This document shows, piece after piece, positions 1-6,438 of a DNA stretch of 6,649 bases. The notes under the pieces are model-generated. The model saw only the letters and a list, made by a program, of their open reading frames with translations. It made no database searches and was not told the DNA's origin. The DNA is taken from assembly GCA_902792495.1 (NCBI GenBank), contig CADBAC010000072.1, positions 1 to 6,649 of the forward strand, written 5' to 3'. Both the position numbers and the translations under genes were made by a program. The DNA is from Ruminococcus flavefaciens. GTDB lineage: Bacteria; Bacillota; Clostridia; Oscillospirales; Ruminococcaceae. Positions within the stretch are counted from its first letter, which is position 1; each line of letters opens with the position of its first letter.

Positions 1-1136
1 ATCTTCACATTGACCATGACCTGCGGAAGCTTTACCATATCCGAAGCAAGTTCACTGAGCTTTTTGCCGCTTTCCTTCATTATCTTCAGAAGCTTTGCAC
101 CTGTCAGCTGACCGTCGCCTGTAGCGGCATCGTCAAGGAATATCATATGTCCGCTGGGTTCACCTCCCAGATTATATCCGCCCTCCAGCATACGCTCAAG
201 AACGTACCTGTGGCCTGCTCCTGCGGTAACAAGGTTTATGCCTCTTTCCGAGGCAAATGAACGCAGTCCCATATTGGTCATGATGGTAATAACTGCGGTA
301 TCTTTTTTCAGTGTGCCTTTCTTCTTCATATCCTCGGCAAATATGGCAAGCAGCCTGTCGCCGTCGATAAGCTGTCTGTCCTCGGCAACTGCGATACATC
401 TGTCAGCGTCGCCGTCGAATACCAGTCCGCAGTCACAGCCGTTTTCTGATACCACATCCGCAAAGGCTTCTATGTCATTAGTGCCGCATCCCTGATTTAT
501 ATTAGTGCCGTCGGGGGAGGATGAAGTCACGAAAACTTCCGCTCCCATGAGAGCAAACAGCTTCTCAGCCGTTTCCGATGCACAGCCGTTGGCACAGTCC
601 ACGGCTATCTTCATGCCGCTCAGGTCGGTATCCACTATCTCACGGATATGGTCGATATACTCGTCTGCGGCATTTTTAGCGTCCTCACGCCTTCCCACAC
701 GATCATGGGAGGCAAGGTGGATCTGCTGAGGGTCTTCCAGTACAAGATACTCTATCTTCTCCTCGATATCGTCAGTGAGTTTATGTCCCTGAGAATCGAA
801 CACCTTTATGCCGTTGAACTCAGCACTGTTGTGAGAGCCCGATATCATTATGCCTGCATCTGCTCCCAGCTTTTTTATCATGAACGGAACAACAGGCACG
901 GGTACGACTCCCAGAAGCACAGGGTCCGCTCCTACCGAGCATATTCCTGCCATTACAGCGGCTTCGAGGGGGTCTGAGGAAAGTCTTGTATCCTTGCCGA
1001 TTATTACCTTTGTGCGTTTTCCTGTATTATTTGCAAGAACGACAGCTACTGCACGGCCTGTCTGCATCGCCAGTTCACAGGTAAGGTCTGTAACTGCGAT
1101 GCCTCTCGGGCCGTCAGTACCGAAAAGCTTAGCCAT
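1..1136 (-). CDS. glmM: phosphoglucosamine mutase GlmM, 3' end cut by window
   Basis: Cytoplasmic enzyme that interconverts glucosamine-6-phosphate and glucosamine-1-phosphate on the way to UDP-GlcNAc and the cell wall. I translated 378 codons from the ATG at 1136; the family is about 445-450 residues, so about 70 residues are missing, including the C-terminal phosphate-binding domain. Visible motifs: N-terminal FGTDGPRG (5-12); the phosphoserine loop MISGSHNS (97-104), with catalytic Ser101 in the position expected for GlmM; the metal loop DGDADR (241-246); and the sugar-binding loop GGEPSGH (324-330). The DGDADR and GEPSGH loops favour GlmM over general phosphomannomutases. Oddities are SGSHNS rather than the usual SASHNP, and GHRYV (308-312) where the family usually has GDRYV. 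An AAGGAGG site overlaps the stop codon of the upstream gene, 12 bases before the ATG, with an 18-base intergenic gap, so the two genes are probably cotranscribed. Confidence 0.95.
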   Translation of the reverse strand, partial: MAKLFGTDGPRGIAVTDLTCELAMQTGRAVAVVLANNTGKRTKVIIGKDTRLSSDPLEAAVMAGICSVGADPVLLGVVPVPVVPFMIKKLGADAGIMISGSHNSAEFNGIKVFDSQGHKLTDDIEEKIEYLVLEDPQQIHLASHDRVGRREDAKNAADEYIDHIREIVDTDLSGMKIAVDCANGCASETAEKLFALMGAEVFVTSSSPDGTNINQGCGTNDIEAFADVVSENGCDCGLVFDGDADRCIAVAEDRQLIDGDRLLAIFAEDMKKKGTLKKDTAVITIMTNMGLRSFASERGINLVTAGAGHRYVLERMLEGGYNLGGEPSGHMIFLDDAATGDGQLTGAKLLKIMKESGKKLSELASDMVKLPQVMVNVK

Positions 1137-1154
1137 ACTCGTTATCGTCCTCCT

Positions 1155-1712
1155 TTATATCTTGTTCAGTATTTCGTCCTCTGTCTTTTCTATAGTGTAT
1201 ACTGCGATGGGTCTGTGTTTTCCGATTATTTCCTCAACTGTCCGGCAATACCTTACGTCGGGGCAGTTGTTGTATCTGTTGTACACGGCTATGCCTTTCT
1301 CTGTCCTGAGACAGAAAACGGTGTGTATAGCCGAAAGGAAAGGTGTCTTGGTCCAGAAAGTGATTATGAAAGAACGGGAATTTTCAGCGCTGCGTGAACG
1401 TGTATTCTCCACACCGAAATGTCTCAGCGCCTTGCCTATACTGTAGGCATTGCAGCCGAAAAATCCCATCAGCACCCTGAATCTCTCCATATAGAAGGCT
1501 ATCTTCATAAGGGGTTCGGGTTTTCCCAGATATACCAGAGCGTTATGCACGGCTATGACCTCACAGCCGTTGAAGCTCATATGGCAAATGCCGTAGCGAA
1601 GCTGTGAGACAAGCCCCAGCCCCTGCCCGTTTATCATCTTGCCAAATTCGGGAGGTGTTACCCTTTCTGTATTATGCCTGAGATTGTATTTTCTTGATCC
1701 TTTTATCAGCAT
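1155..1712 (-). CDS. uncharacterised protein, possible papain-like/C39-like cysteine peptidase fold
   Basis: I do not recognise a named family with certainty. The 185-residue product has no signal peptide or membrane segment and should be cytoplasmic. Its layout resembles C39-like/papain-like peptidases: Gln37 in SQLRYG could form the oxyanion hole, Cys50 in NGCEVIAVHNAL starts a predicted helix, His130 lies in AIHTVFCLR after a hydrophobic strand, and Asn145 in IAVYNRYNN follows about 15 residues later. That gives a Gln-Cys-His-Asn order with plausible spacing, but the assignment is inference from motif order only. The start is the ATG 18 bases after the ruvB stop. An in-frame TGA lies three codons upstream, so the gene cannot extend further, and the ribosome site is weak (GTGGA), which suggests translational coupling to ruvB. 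glmM follows after 18 bases. The function is unknown; a degenerate, non-catalytic member of the fold is possible. Confidence 0.75.
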   Translation of the reverse strand: MLIKGSRKYNLRHNTERVTPPEFGKMINGQGLGLVSQLRYGICHMSFNGCEVIAVHNALVYLGKPEPLMKIAFYMERFRVLMGFFGCNAYSIGKALRHFGVENTRSRSAENSRSFIITFWTKTPFLSAIHTVFCLRTEKGIAVYNRYNNCPDVRYCRTVEEIIGKHRPIAVYTIEKTEDEILNKI

Positions 1713-1730
1713 AGTCCGTCATCCACTGTA

Positions 1731-2789
1731 TCAGAATGTCATCTGTCCTTCGTCGGCAGAACTCTGCTGTTCGGGCTGAGAATAGCCCAGATGCTCGTAG
1801 GCAAGCCTTGTAGCCACTCGTCCACGGGGAGTTCTTCCCAGAAATCCCAGCTGCATGAGGAACGGCTCGCAGACATCCTCCAGAGTTACCGACTCTTCGT
1901 TTATGGCTGAGGCAAGAGTCTCCAGTCCGACGGGACCGCCGCCGTAGCCTTTGATTATCATTTCCAGCATACGTCTGTCAAGGCCGTCAAGTCCAAGATT
2001 GTCTATCTCCAGACGGCTGAGAGCGATGGAGGCTATCTCCTGTGTGATCTGTCCGTTGCCCATGACATCGGCGAAATCACGCACTCTTTTCAACAGGCGG
2101 TTAGCGATACGGGGCGTACCTCTTGCACGGCCTGCTATCTCTGCCGCACCGTCGGCAGTACAGGGTATACCCAGGATCATAGCGCTTCTGCGGACGATAT
2201 CGGTGAGCTGTTCCTTTGTGTAGAGTTCAAGTCTCTGCACAACGCCGAAACGGTCTCTCAGCGGAGCGGAAAGCTGTCCTGCACGGGTAGTAGCGCCTAT
2301 AAGCGTGAAAGGCTTCAGGTCCATACGGATAGAACGTGCCGCAGGGCCTTTGCCTATGATTATATCTATTACTCTGTCCTCCAGCGCAGGATAGAGGATC
2401 TCCTCCACTGCACGGGAAAGGCGGTGTATCTCGTCAATAAAAAGCACATCGTTGTCGGAAAGACTGGTAAGCAGTGACACCAGGTCGCCGGGCTTTTCGA
2501 TGGCAGGGCCCGTGGTAACACGAAGATTCACGCCTAACTCATGGGCGATAATGCCCGAAAGAGTGGTCTTTCCCAGACCCGGAGGGCCGTACAGCAGAAC
2601 ATGGTCAAGGGGTTCGCTGCGGCGCTTTGCGGCTTCGATGTATATGGCAAGGTTCTCCTTTGCCTTGTCCTGACCGATGTACTCATGGAGAGTCTGCGGT
2701 CTCAGGCTGACTTCGATATCCGAATCTTCCTGAGTATTTTCGGGGCTTATGACCCTTGGAGCGAACTCCATATCCTCTGTCTGTATCAA
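1731..2789 (-). CDS. ruvB: Holliday junction branch-migration ATPase RuvB
   Basis: Hexameric AAA+ motor that works with RuvA to drive branch migration of Holliday junctions during recombination and fork repair. The 352 residues match the usual family length (about 330-350). Motifs in order: Walker A GPPGLGKT (68-75), Walker B FIDE followed by IHR (117-123), sensor 1 GATTRAG (165-171), the arginine-finger segment LRDRFG (177-182), sensor 2 region [10 protein letters not shown] (224-233), and the C-terminal winged-helix domain with GRTPRGR (318-324). All key residues appear intact. The start is a TTG codon (2787-2789) with a good GGAGG site 7 bases upstream. The next candidate, Met7, has no properly spaced site. 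Unlike the other genes in this block, ruvB is preceded by a 290-base gap holding tandem repeats, so it is separated from ruvC and ruvA by the SseB-like gene and the repeats. Downstream, the cysteine-peptidase-like gene begins 18 bases after the stop. Confidence 0.98.
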   Translation of the reverse strand: MIQTEDMEFAPRVISPENTQEDSDIEVSLRPQTLHEYIGQDKAKENLAIYIEAAKRRSEPLDHVLLYGPPGLGKTTLSGIIAHELGVNLRVTTGPAIEKPGDLVSLLTSLSDNDVLFIDEIHRLSRAVEEILYPALEDRVIDIIIGKGPAARSIRMDLKPFTLIGATTRAGQLSAPLRDRFGVVQRLELYTKEQLTDIVRRSAMILGIPCTADGAAEIAGRARGTPRIANRLLKRVRDFADVMGNGQITQEIASIALSRLEIDNLGLDGLDRRMLEMIIKGYGGGPVGLETLASAINEESVTLEDVCEPFLMQLGFLGRTPRGRVATRLAYEHLGYSQPEQQSSADEGQMTF

Positions 2790-2796
2790 TATAATT

Positions 2797-2801
2797 CCTC
2801 C
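2797..2801 (-). promoter_or_regulatory. ribosome binding site that fixes the ruvB TTG start
   Basis: On the minus strand this reads GGAGG, followed by AATTATA and then TTG. The 7-base spacing is ideal, and the next ATG, seven codons in, lacks such a site. This supports TTG initiation for RuvB. Confidence 0.75.
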
Positions 2802-2825
2802 GTGGATAGTTTGAGTTTAGCAGTA

Positions 2826-2846
2826 TGCCGCCATAATTCTGCGGCA
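2826..2846. repeat. short inverted repeat upstream of ruvB
   Basis: TGCCGC (2826-2831) and GCGGCA (2841-2846) form a perfect 6-base stem with a 9-base loop. It lies at the ruvB-proximal edge of the first tandem repeat copy. No T-run follows on either strand, so it is not a standard terminator. The matching place in the second copy (about 2943-2962) is not a good stem. Confidence 0.5.
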
Positions 2847-2937
2847 GATCAGATTTCTCCTACACTATGGTTGAGCGAAAGCAGACTTGCCTTCCGTTCA
2901 CAGTAAGCGAGTTTACGAGCGTCAGCGTGGACTGCGC
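2833..2937. repeat. tandem repeat copy A (~105 bases)
   Basis: First of two direct copies of an intergenic repeat between the SseB-like gene and ruvB. Aligned by eye to copy B (2950-3055), about 99 of 106 positions agree. The differences are one 1-base gap and two mismatches at 2857-2861, two mismatches in the first 20 bases, and two in the 72-base core (2866-2937). The unit begins near ATAATTCTGCGGC and ends at GTGGACTGCGC. The plus strand of the core carries an open reading frame of 41 codons plus stop (2867-2992), but no good ribosome site was seen. Confidence 0.9.
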
Positions 2938-2949
2938 CGCCTGCCCGGC

Positions 2950-3055
2950 ATATTTCTGCGGCAAATCAGATTTCCTCTCACACTATGGTTGAGCGAAAGC
3001 AGACTTGCCTGCCGTTCACAGTAAGCGAGTTTAAGAGCGTCAGCGTGGACTGCGC
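2950..3055. repeat. tandem repeat copy B (~106 bases)
   Basis: Second direct copy, offset by 117-118 bases from copy A with a 12-base linker. The 72-base core (2984-3055) differs from copy A at only two positions, although the flanking part has diverged more and carries an extra base. A 36-codon plus-strand reading frame (2985-3095) starts at the same place as in copy A and runs antisense into the end of the SseB-like gene. The array ends against that gene: TATTTCTCGAAAT at the stop codon resembles the repeat's opening TATTTCTGCGGCAAAT, so the gene's last codons may lie in a third, broken copy. Probably a member of a dispersed intergenic repeat family, but this cannot be tested within the window. 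Confidence 0.9.
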
Positions 3056-3056
3056 A

Positions 3057-3071
3057 CCGCCCGCTCGGCGG
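3057..3071 (-). repeat. GC-rich hairpin just after the SseB-like gene
   Basis: CCGCC (3057-3061) and GGCGG (3067-3071) make a 5-base GC stem with a 5-base loop, starting 8 bases after the stop codon on the minus strand. There is no T-run after it. It could weaken transcription or protect the 3' end of the upstream ruvC-ruvA-SseB message, but it is not a canonical terminator. Confidence 0.4.
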
Positions 3072-3079
3072 ATCGGCGG

Positions 3080-3820
3080 CTATTTCTCGAAATAGCGCTT
3101 TTTGCGGACATAGAACGGATCTATGTTCTCGGCTGCCTTCTTGCCCATCTCCTGCTCATAGCTGATGAAGGCAAGGTGCTCGTTGGCTTTTACTGTCTTT
3201 GAAAGGTACTTTGAGAGCGGCACGAAAAGCTTTCTCGTGCTTCCCATCATGTCCAGCACCATGAGTATCTGCGGCTTTTCACAGCCCTTGACCATTTCCA
3301 TGATGAAGGCTCTGTCAACATTTGGCTGCTTTGAAAGGAACTTCACAGCCGCCTTGATGATATGTCCCACGGAATGCTCAACGGGACGGTAGGTTATGGT
3401 GTCTTCCTCGTTGTAGGAGATAGCCTTTATCTTCAGATTTCTCGCTATCATCAGGATGCTCTTTATCTCCTGTGATGTGAATTCCTTGCCGTAGGAATTG
3501 GGGTTCAGTACAGCTGAGACAGACTGGATAAGGTCGAAAAGTCTGAGACAGTTGATCTTGTAGCAGTCAACGTATCTCTTTGCAAACTGCTGGAGAGCAC
3601 GGTAGGATGTGAAGAAGGGGATGAATACCTCGCCTTCGGGATTCTGAGTAGTTATAAGCTCAAGCTGTACACCGCCTTCTGCTCTGCCTCTTTCCTGCTT
3701 TACGGGATTCTTGCAGATAACATAGACATCGCTCTTTATGAGCGTCTGTAAGAAAAGTGAACGCTTTGAGGGATCTTTTATCGCTTCTTTAAGGAGTTCA
3801 TCAAGATTCATAATACACAT
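3080..3820 (-). CDS. SseB-family protein, two-domain
   Basis: A 246-residue cytoplasmic protein that reads like the SseB family (named after an E. coli gene linked to enhanced serine sensitivity; biochemical function not established). The N-terminal domain, about residues 7-125, shows the family pattern: a hydrophobic strand DVYVI (31-35), GEVFIPFFTSYRALQQF (63-79), and LNPNSYGKEF (105-114). The C-terminal domain, about 145-235, shows a VGHIIKAAVKFLSKQPNVDR segment (151-170) followed by ILMVLDM (185-191). No signal peptide or membrane helix is visible. The start is uncertain: the ATG at 3820 has GAGAGG only 3 bases away, while Met4 (3811) is 12 bases from it and matches the likely family start MNLDELL. 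The gene lies 28 bases after ruvA and before the repeat-bearing gap and ruvB, so it splits the usual ruvA-ruvB pair. Nothing in the sequence proves a role in recombination. Confidence 0.85.
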   Translation of the reverse strand: MCIMNLDELLKEAIKDPSKRSLFLQTLIKSDVYVICKNPVKQERGRAEGGVQLELITTQNPEGEVFIPFFTSYRALQQFAKRYVDCYKINCLRLFDLIQSVSAVLNPNSYGKEFTSQEIKSILMIARNLKIKAISYNEEDTITYRPVEHSVGHIIKAAVKFLSKQPNVDRAFIMEMVKGCEKPQILMVLDMMGSTRKLFVPLSKYLSKTVKANEHLAFISYEQEMGKKAAENIDPFYVRKKRYFEK

Positions 3821-3848
3821 CTTCCTCTCTATATCTTTTTATCTCAAA

Positions 3849-4469
3849 TTATCTCATATTTTTCGCAGTCAGCAGACGCAGAGTTTCCTTGATAAGGTCC
3901 TGTGTGCTGAGGCTCGGGTCAAGCTTTCCGAGGATAGGAGCGGTTTCTCCCTGAGTATAGCCCAGCACCATAAGGGCTTCGAGGGCTTCCGATACAGAAT
4001 CCGAGGGAGCAGCCGATGAAGAAGCAAATGCAGCTGCATCGCCTGAGACAGAACCGCTTATGGATTCCGATGATATCTTGTCTTTAAGCTCCAGCACTAT
4101 TCTCTGTGCAGTCTTTGCGCCTATGCCCTTGGTGCGTGTGAAGGACTTGCTGTCGCCCGAAGCTACGAGGAAAGCGAACTTCTCGGGGGTAACGTCAGAG
4201 AGTATGGAAGTAGCGGCTTTCGGGCCTACTCCCGATACCGAAATGAGCAGACGGAAACAGCTGAGTTCCTGCTGGGTAGCGAATCCGAAAAGCTCAACAG
4301 CGTCCTCACGGACGTAAAGGTGAGTGTAAAGCATAGCCTCGCTGCCTGTTTCACCGAGGGATGCTATGGTATTGTATGAGGTCTTGCAGCCGTAGCCGAC
4401 TCCTCCGCATTCTATAACAGCAAAGCCCAGTTCCTTGACTGTAAGTGTTCCTTTTAAGCTATATATCAT
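3849..4469 (-). CDS. ruvA: Holliday junction DNA-binding protein RuvA
   Basis: Tetrameric protein that clamps Holliday junctions in the open square form and loads RuvB. The 206 residues match the family (about 200). Domain I is an OB fold (about 1-62) that contains the acidic pin pair Glu55-Asp56 in REDAVELFGF, at the same numbering as E. coli. Domain II has two helix-hairpin-helix motifs, SGVGPKAA (79-86) and KGIGAKTAQRI (114-124). A Ser/Ala-rich linker (about 133-156) leads to domain III (about 157-203), the RuvB-binding helical bundle with EALMVLGYTQGE. The start is the ATG with GGTGA about 7 bases upstream, and the gap from the ruvC stop is 15 bases, so the pair is translated from one message. 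Confidence 0.98.
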   Translation of the reverse strand: MIYSLKGTLTVKELGFAVIECGGVGYGCKTSYNTIASLGETGSEAMLYTHLYVREDAVELFGFATQQELSCFRLLISVSGVGPKAATSILSDVTPEKFAFLVASGDSKSFTRTKGIGAKTAQRIVLELKDKISSESISGSVSGDAAAFASSSAAPSDSVSEALEALMVLGYTQGETAPILGKLDPSLSTQDLIKETLRLLTAKNMR

Positions 4470-4484
4470 TATCTATCACCATTT

Positions 4485-4979
4485 TTACAAATCGAATCTT
4501 ATGGAATGTCCGTGACAGATGGCTATTGCAAGGGCATCTGCCGCATCATCGGGCTTGGGTATCTGTGCAAGCCCCAGAAGCTGACGGGTCATCTCCATGA
4601 CCTGCCGCTTTTCCGCCTTGCCGTAGCCTGTTACCGAAAGCTTCACCTGAAGGGGAGTATACTCCGAAACGGGAACATTCCTCTTTGCGGCAGAAAGCAC
4701 GGTTATCCCTCTTGCCTGTGCAACGTCGATAGCCGTCTTCTGGTTGGTGGTGAAGTAAAGTCTCTCCACAGCCATGCAGTCAGGGCGGAATTTTTCAAAT
4801 ATAAATTCTATATCTTCATGTATGGCACGCAGCCTTTCGGGGAATGGAGTGCCTGCTTCGGTAAGAACAGCGCCGTATTCTATGGGAGTGAACCGCACTC
4901 CGTCGTAATCCAGCACGCCGAAACCGACTATCGCATACCCCGGGTCTATGCCGAGTATCCTTATTTTTTTCAAGCTCAT
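4485..4979 (-). CDS. ruvC: crossover junction endodeoxyribonuclease RuvC
   Basis: Dimeric resolvase that nicks Holliday junctions symmetrically, working with RuvAB. The 164 residues match the family. RNase H-like catalytic acids are all present: Asp12 in GIDPGYAIVGFG, Glu72 in AVERLYF, and Asp145 and Asp148 in PDDAADALAIAICH. Tyr75 occupies the place of the E. coli aromatic residue that stacks on junction bases. The ATG has only AGGT one base away, so a TTG at codon 3 (4973), seven bases after the same AGGT, is a real alternative start. It is the first gene of the minus-strand block, with a promoter at 5037-5066. I saw no GAAC-N4-GTTC LexA-type box in its leader. Confidence 0.97.
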   Translation of the reverse strand: MSLKKIRILGIDPGYAIVGFGVLDYDGVRFTPIEYGAVLTEAGTPFPERLRAIHEDIEFIFEKFRPDCMAVERLYFTTNQKTAIDVAQARGITVLSAAKRNVPVSEYTPLQVKLSVTGYGKAEKRQVMEMTRQLLGLAQIPKPDDAADALAIAICHGHSIRFDL

Positions 4980-5036
4980 TACCTATTTCATGTTAAAAAT
5001 TTCACATGGGCACAGCTTTTCACTATACACTTTATT

Positions 5037-5066
5037 ATTATACCACAAACACGTTGTACATTGCAA
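5037..5066 (-). promoter_or_regulatory. sigma-A-type promoter for ruvC
   Basis: On the minus strand, TTGCAA (5061-5066) is separated by 18 bases from TATAAT (5037-5042). The -10 is perfect and the -35 matches 4 of 6. Transcription would begin near 5030, giving a leader of about 50 bases before ruvC. The spacer holds ACAA/TTGT half-sites (5045-5048 and 5054-5057) that are too weak to call an operator. Confidence 0.7.
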
Positions 5067-5085
5067 TATATTTATACCTTTTTTA

Positions 5086-5114
5086 TTGATTTTTACAAAA
5101 ATATCTGATATAAT
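5086..5114 (+). promoter_or_regulatory. sigma-A-type promoter for pheA
   Basis: TTGATT (5086-5091), a 17-base spacer, and a perfect TATAAT (5109-5114). Transcription should start near 5121, leaving a leader of about 67 bases before the pheA ATG. That leader holds no clear terminator/antiterminator pair or run of Phe codons. Confidence 0.75.
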
Positions 5115-5187
5115 ATACGATGTGAAATTATGACTAAATTTAACGCTGACAAGACAACGGCGTCATGTCGGCTTTACGGAGGTAAAT

Positions 5188-6378
5188 ATGAAAGATCTAC
5201 AGACACTTCGTGACGGTATCGACGATATTGACAAGGATATACTCGCCCTCTTTTTGAAAAGAATGGAACTCTGCAAGGGCGTGGCTGACTACAAGAAAGC
5301 CAACAATCTCCCTGTATTCCAGGGCGGAAGAGAACAGCAGGTCATCGACAGGATAATGGCTCTTACTGCCAACAAGGACCTTGAAAAGGGAACTGCCGCT
5401 CTTTTCGCAAATATCATGGATATAAGCAAGATACTCCAGAACAGGACCATACTTGCAGAATCTCCCGACTACACCTTTACCGTTCCCGATTTTGCAGGAG
5501 CAAAGAATATAGGCTGTCAGGGCACATCAGGCGCTAATTCCGAAGCCGCCGCACGTACCGTTTTCGGTGACAGGGACTTCACATTCTATCCTTCATTCGA
5601 GGACGTTTTCAAGGCTGTTCAGTCAGGCGAACTCGACTACGGCGTGCTCCCTGTTCAGAATTCCACAGCAGGTTCTGTAGACAGCACCTACGACCTTATG
5701 GCAAAATATCCCGTTTACATAGTCAGGGAAGTCATAATCGAGATAAATCACTGTCTCGCCGCCAAGAACGACATACCGCTTTCGGATATAGAAATGGTCT
5801 ACTCTCATCCGCAGGCACTTGCGCAGTGTGAGAGTTTTCTCCGCAAGAACAGGCTGAGAACAGCAGGCTACGGAAACACCGCTACAGCCGCTGAAAACGT
5901 AATGAACAGCAAGGAAAATATCGCCGCTATCTGTTCGGTTGAATGTGCGGAGAGAATGGGAATGAAGATACTCGCAAGGGATATCGCAGACGTTTCCCTG
6001 AACAGAACACAGTTCATCATCATCTCTAAGGATATGCAGGTAGCTCCCGATTCCGATTCAGTATCGGTAATGCTGACTATCCCTCATAAGGAAGGTAGTC
6101 TTTACCGTATGCTTACCAAATTCTACGTCAACGACATGAACCTTATACGTATTGAGAGCCGTCCCATCAGAGACGGAAGCTTCAACGTAATGTTCTTCCT
6201 CGACTTCACAGGAAAGATCACCGATCCCAACGTTAAGGCGGTAATGCGTGATCTTGAAGAAAACTGCGGTACATTCCGCTGTATTGACGTCAGCTTGACC
6301 ACTTACACGCTCCCACTCGCAAGCTCGTTCACTCTCTGCGAGACAGTCGATCTGCTTTCGCACGTCGGCACAAAATAG
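5188..6378 (+). CDS. pheA: bifunctional chorismate mutase/prephenate dehydratase (P-protein)
   Basis: Cytoplasmic enzyme that turns chorismate into prephenate and then phenylpyruvate, the committed route to phenylalanine. The 396 residues comprise an AroQ chorismate mutase (about 1-88), a prephenate dehydratase (about 105-282) and an ACT regulatory domain (about 291-368). Mutase residues line up with E. coli: Arg8, Arg25, Lys36, Arg48, Glu49, Ser80 and Gln84. The dehydratase shows CQGTSGANSEAA (110-121), VLPVQNSTAGSV (153-164) and NRTQF (272-276). The usual TRF motif is thus TQF, and the usual IENS is VQNS. The ACT domain keeps ESRP (323-326), but the usual PGALV-type motif reads EGSLY (302-306), so phenylalanine feedback may be altered. 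A tail of about 28 residues follows the normal domain end and is encoded by repeat-like DNA. GGAGG (5178-5182) lies 5 bases before the ATG. There is no terminator before the next gene. Confidence 0.96.
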   Translation: MKDLQTLRDGIDDIDKDILALFLKRMELCKGVADYKKANNLPVFQGGREQQVIDRIMALTANKDLEKGTAALFANIMDISKILQNRTILAESPDYTFTVPDFAGAKNIGCQGTSGANSEAAARTVFGDRDFTFYPSFEDVFKAVQSGELDYGVLPVQNSTAGSVDSTYDLMAKYPVYIVREVIIEINHCLAAKNDIPLSDIEMVYSHPQALAQCESFLRKNRLRTAGYGNTATAAENVMNSKENIAAICSVECAERMGMKILARDIADVSLNRTQFIIISKDMQVAPDSDSVSVMLTIPHKEGSLYRMLTKFYVNDMNLIRIESRPIRDGSFNVMFFLDFTGKITDPNVKAVMRDLEENCGTFRCIDVSLTTYTLPLASSFTLCETVDLLSHVGTK

Positions 6379-6401
6379 TAAATGAACGGCCATCGAGCGT
6401 C

Positions 6402-6438
6402 CGGATATTCCGAAATATCTGTCGAACAAAGGAATATC
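6402..6438 (+). repeat. two competing hairpins between pheA and metH
   Basis: Arm 6402-6409 (CGGATATT) can pair with 6414-6421 (AATATCTG) through the tetraloop CCGA, giving 8 pairs including one G-U. The overlapping arm GATATTCC (6404-6411) can instead pair with GGAATATC (6431-6438), 8 perfect pairs across a 19-base loop. The two cannot form together. Neither is followed by a T-run, and neither covers the AAAGG ribosome site at 6455-6459. A direct repeat TCGAAC occurs at 6422-6427 and 6442-6447. Confidence 0.5.

Larger units (their letters stand above)
4998..5129. repeat. 10-base inverted repeat flanking both divergent promoters
   Basis: AATTTCACAT (4998-5007) and ATGTGAAATT (5120-5129) are perfect inverted copies with 112 bases between them. 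The right copy sits at the expected pheA start of transcription and the left copy lies in the ruvC leader about 24 bases after the expected start. Only the two ends are repeat; the middle is promoter DNA. A shared operator is possible, but AT-rich DNA makes chance plausible. Confidence 0.5.

Noticed and set aside
850..1446. 198-codon plus-strand open frame opposite glmM and the peptidase-like gene
   Set aside because: It is antisense to well-supported coding sequence, with low-complexity Ser/Thr/Ala composition typical of a shadow frame.
2833..3055. CRISPR array
   Set aside because: There are only two copies of about 105 bases with a 12-base linker, and no 25-40 base repeats with unique spacers or cas genes.
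3057..3071. Rho-independent terminator after the SseB-like gene
   Set aside because: The GC stem is only 5 pairs and no T-run follows on the minus strand.
4980..5060. LexA/SOS operator in front of ruvC
   Set aside because: No GAAC-N4-GTTC or close variant is visible near the promoter, so SOS control is not supported by the sequence.
4506..5108. 200-codon plus-strand open frame opposite ruvC
   Set aside because: It lies antisense to a complete RuvC with all catalytic residues and runs into the promoter region; its translation resembles no known family.
5130..5213. 27-codon reading frame in the pheA leader overlapping the pheA start
   Set aside because: It has a single Phe codon, no good ribosome site and no nearby terminator, so it does not look like a phenylalanine attenuator peptide.
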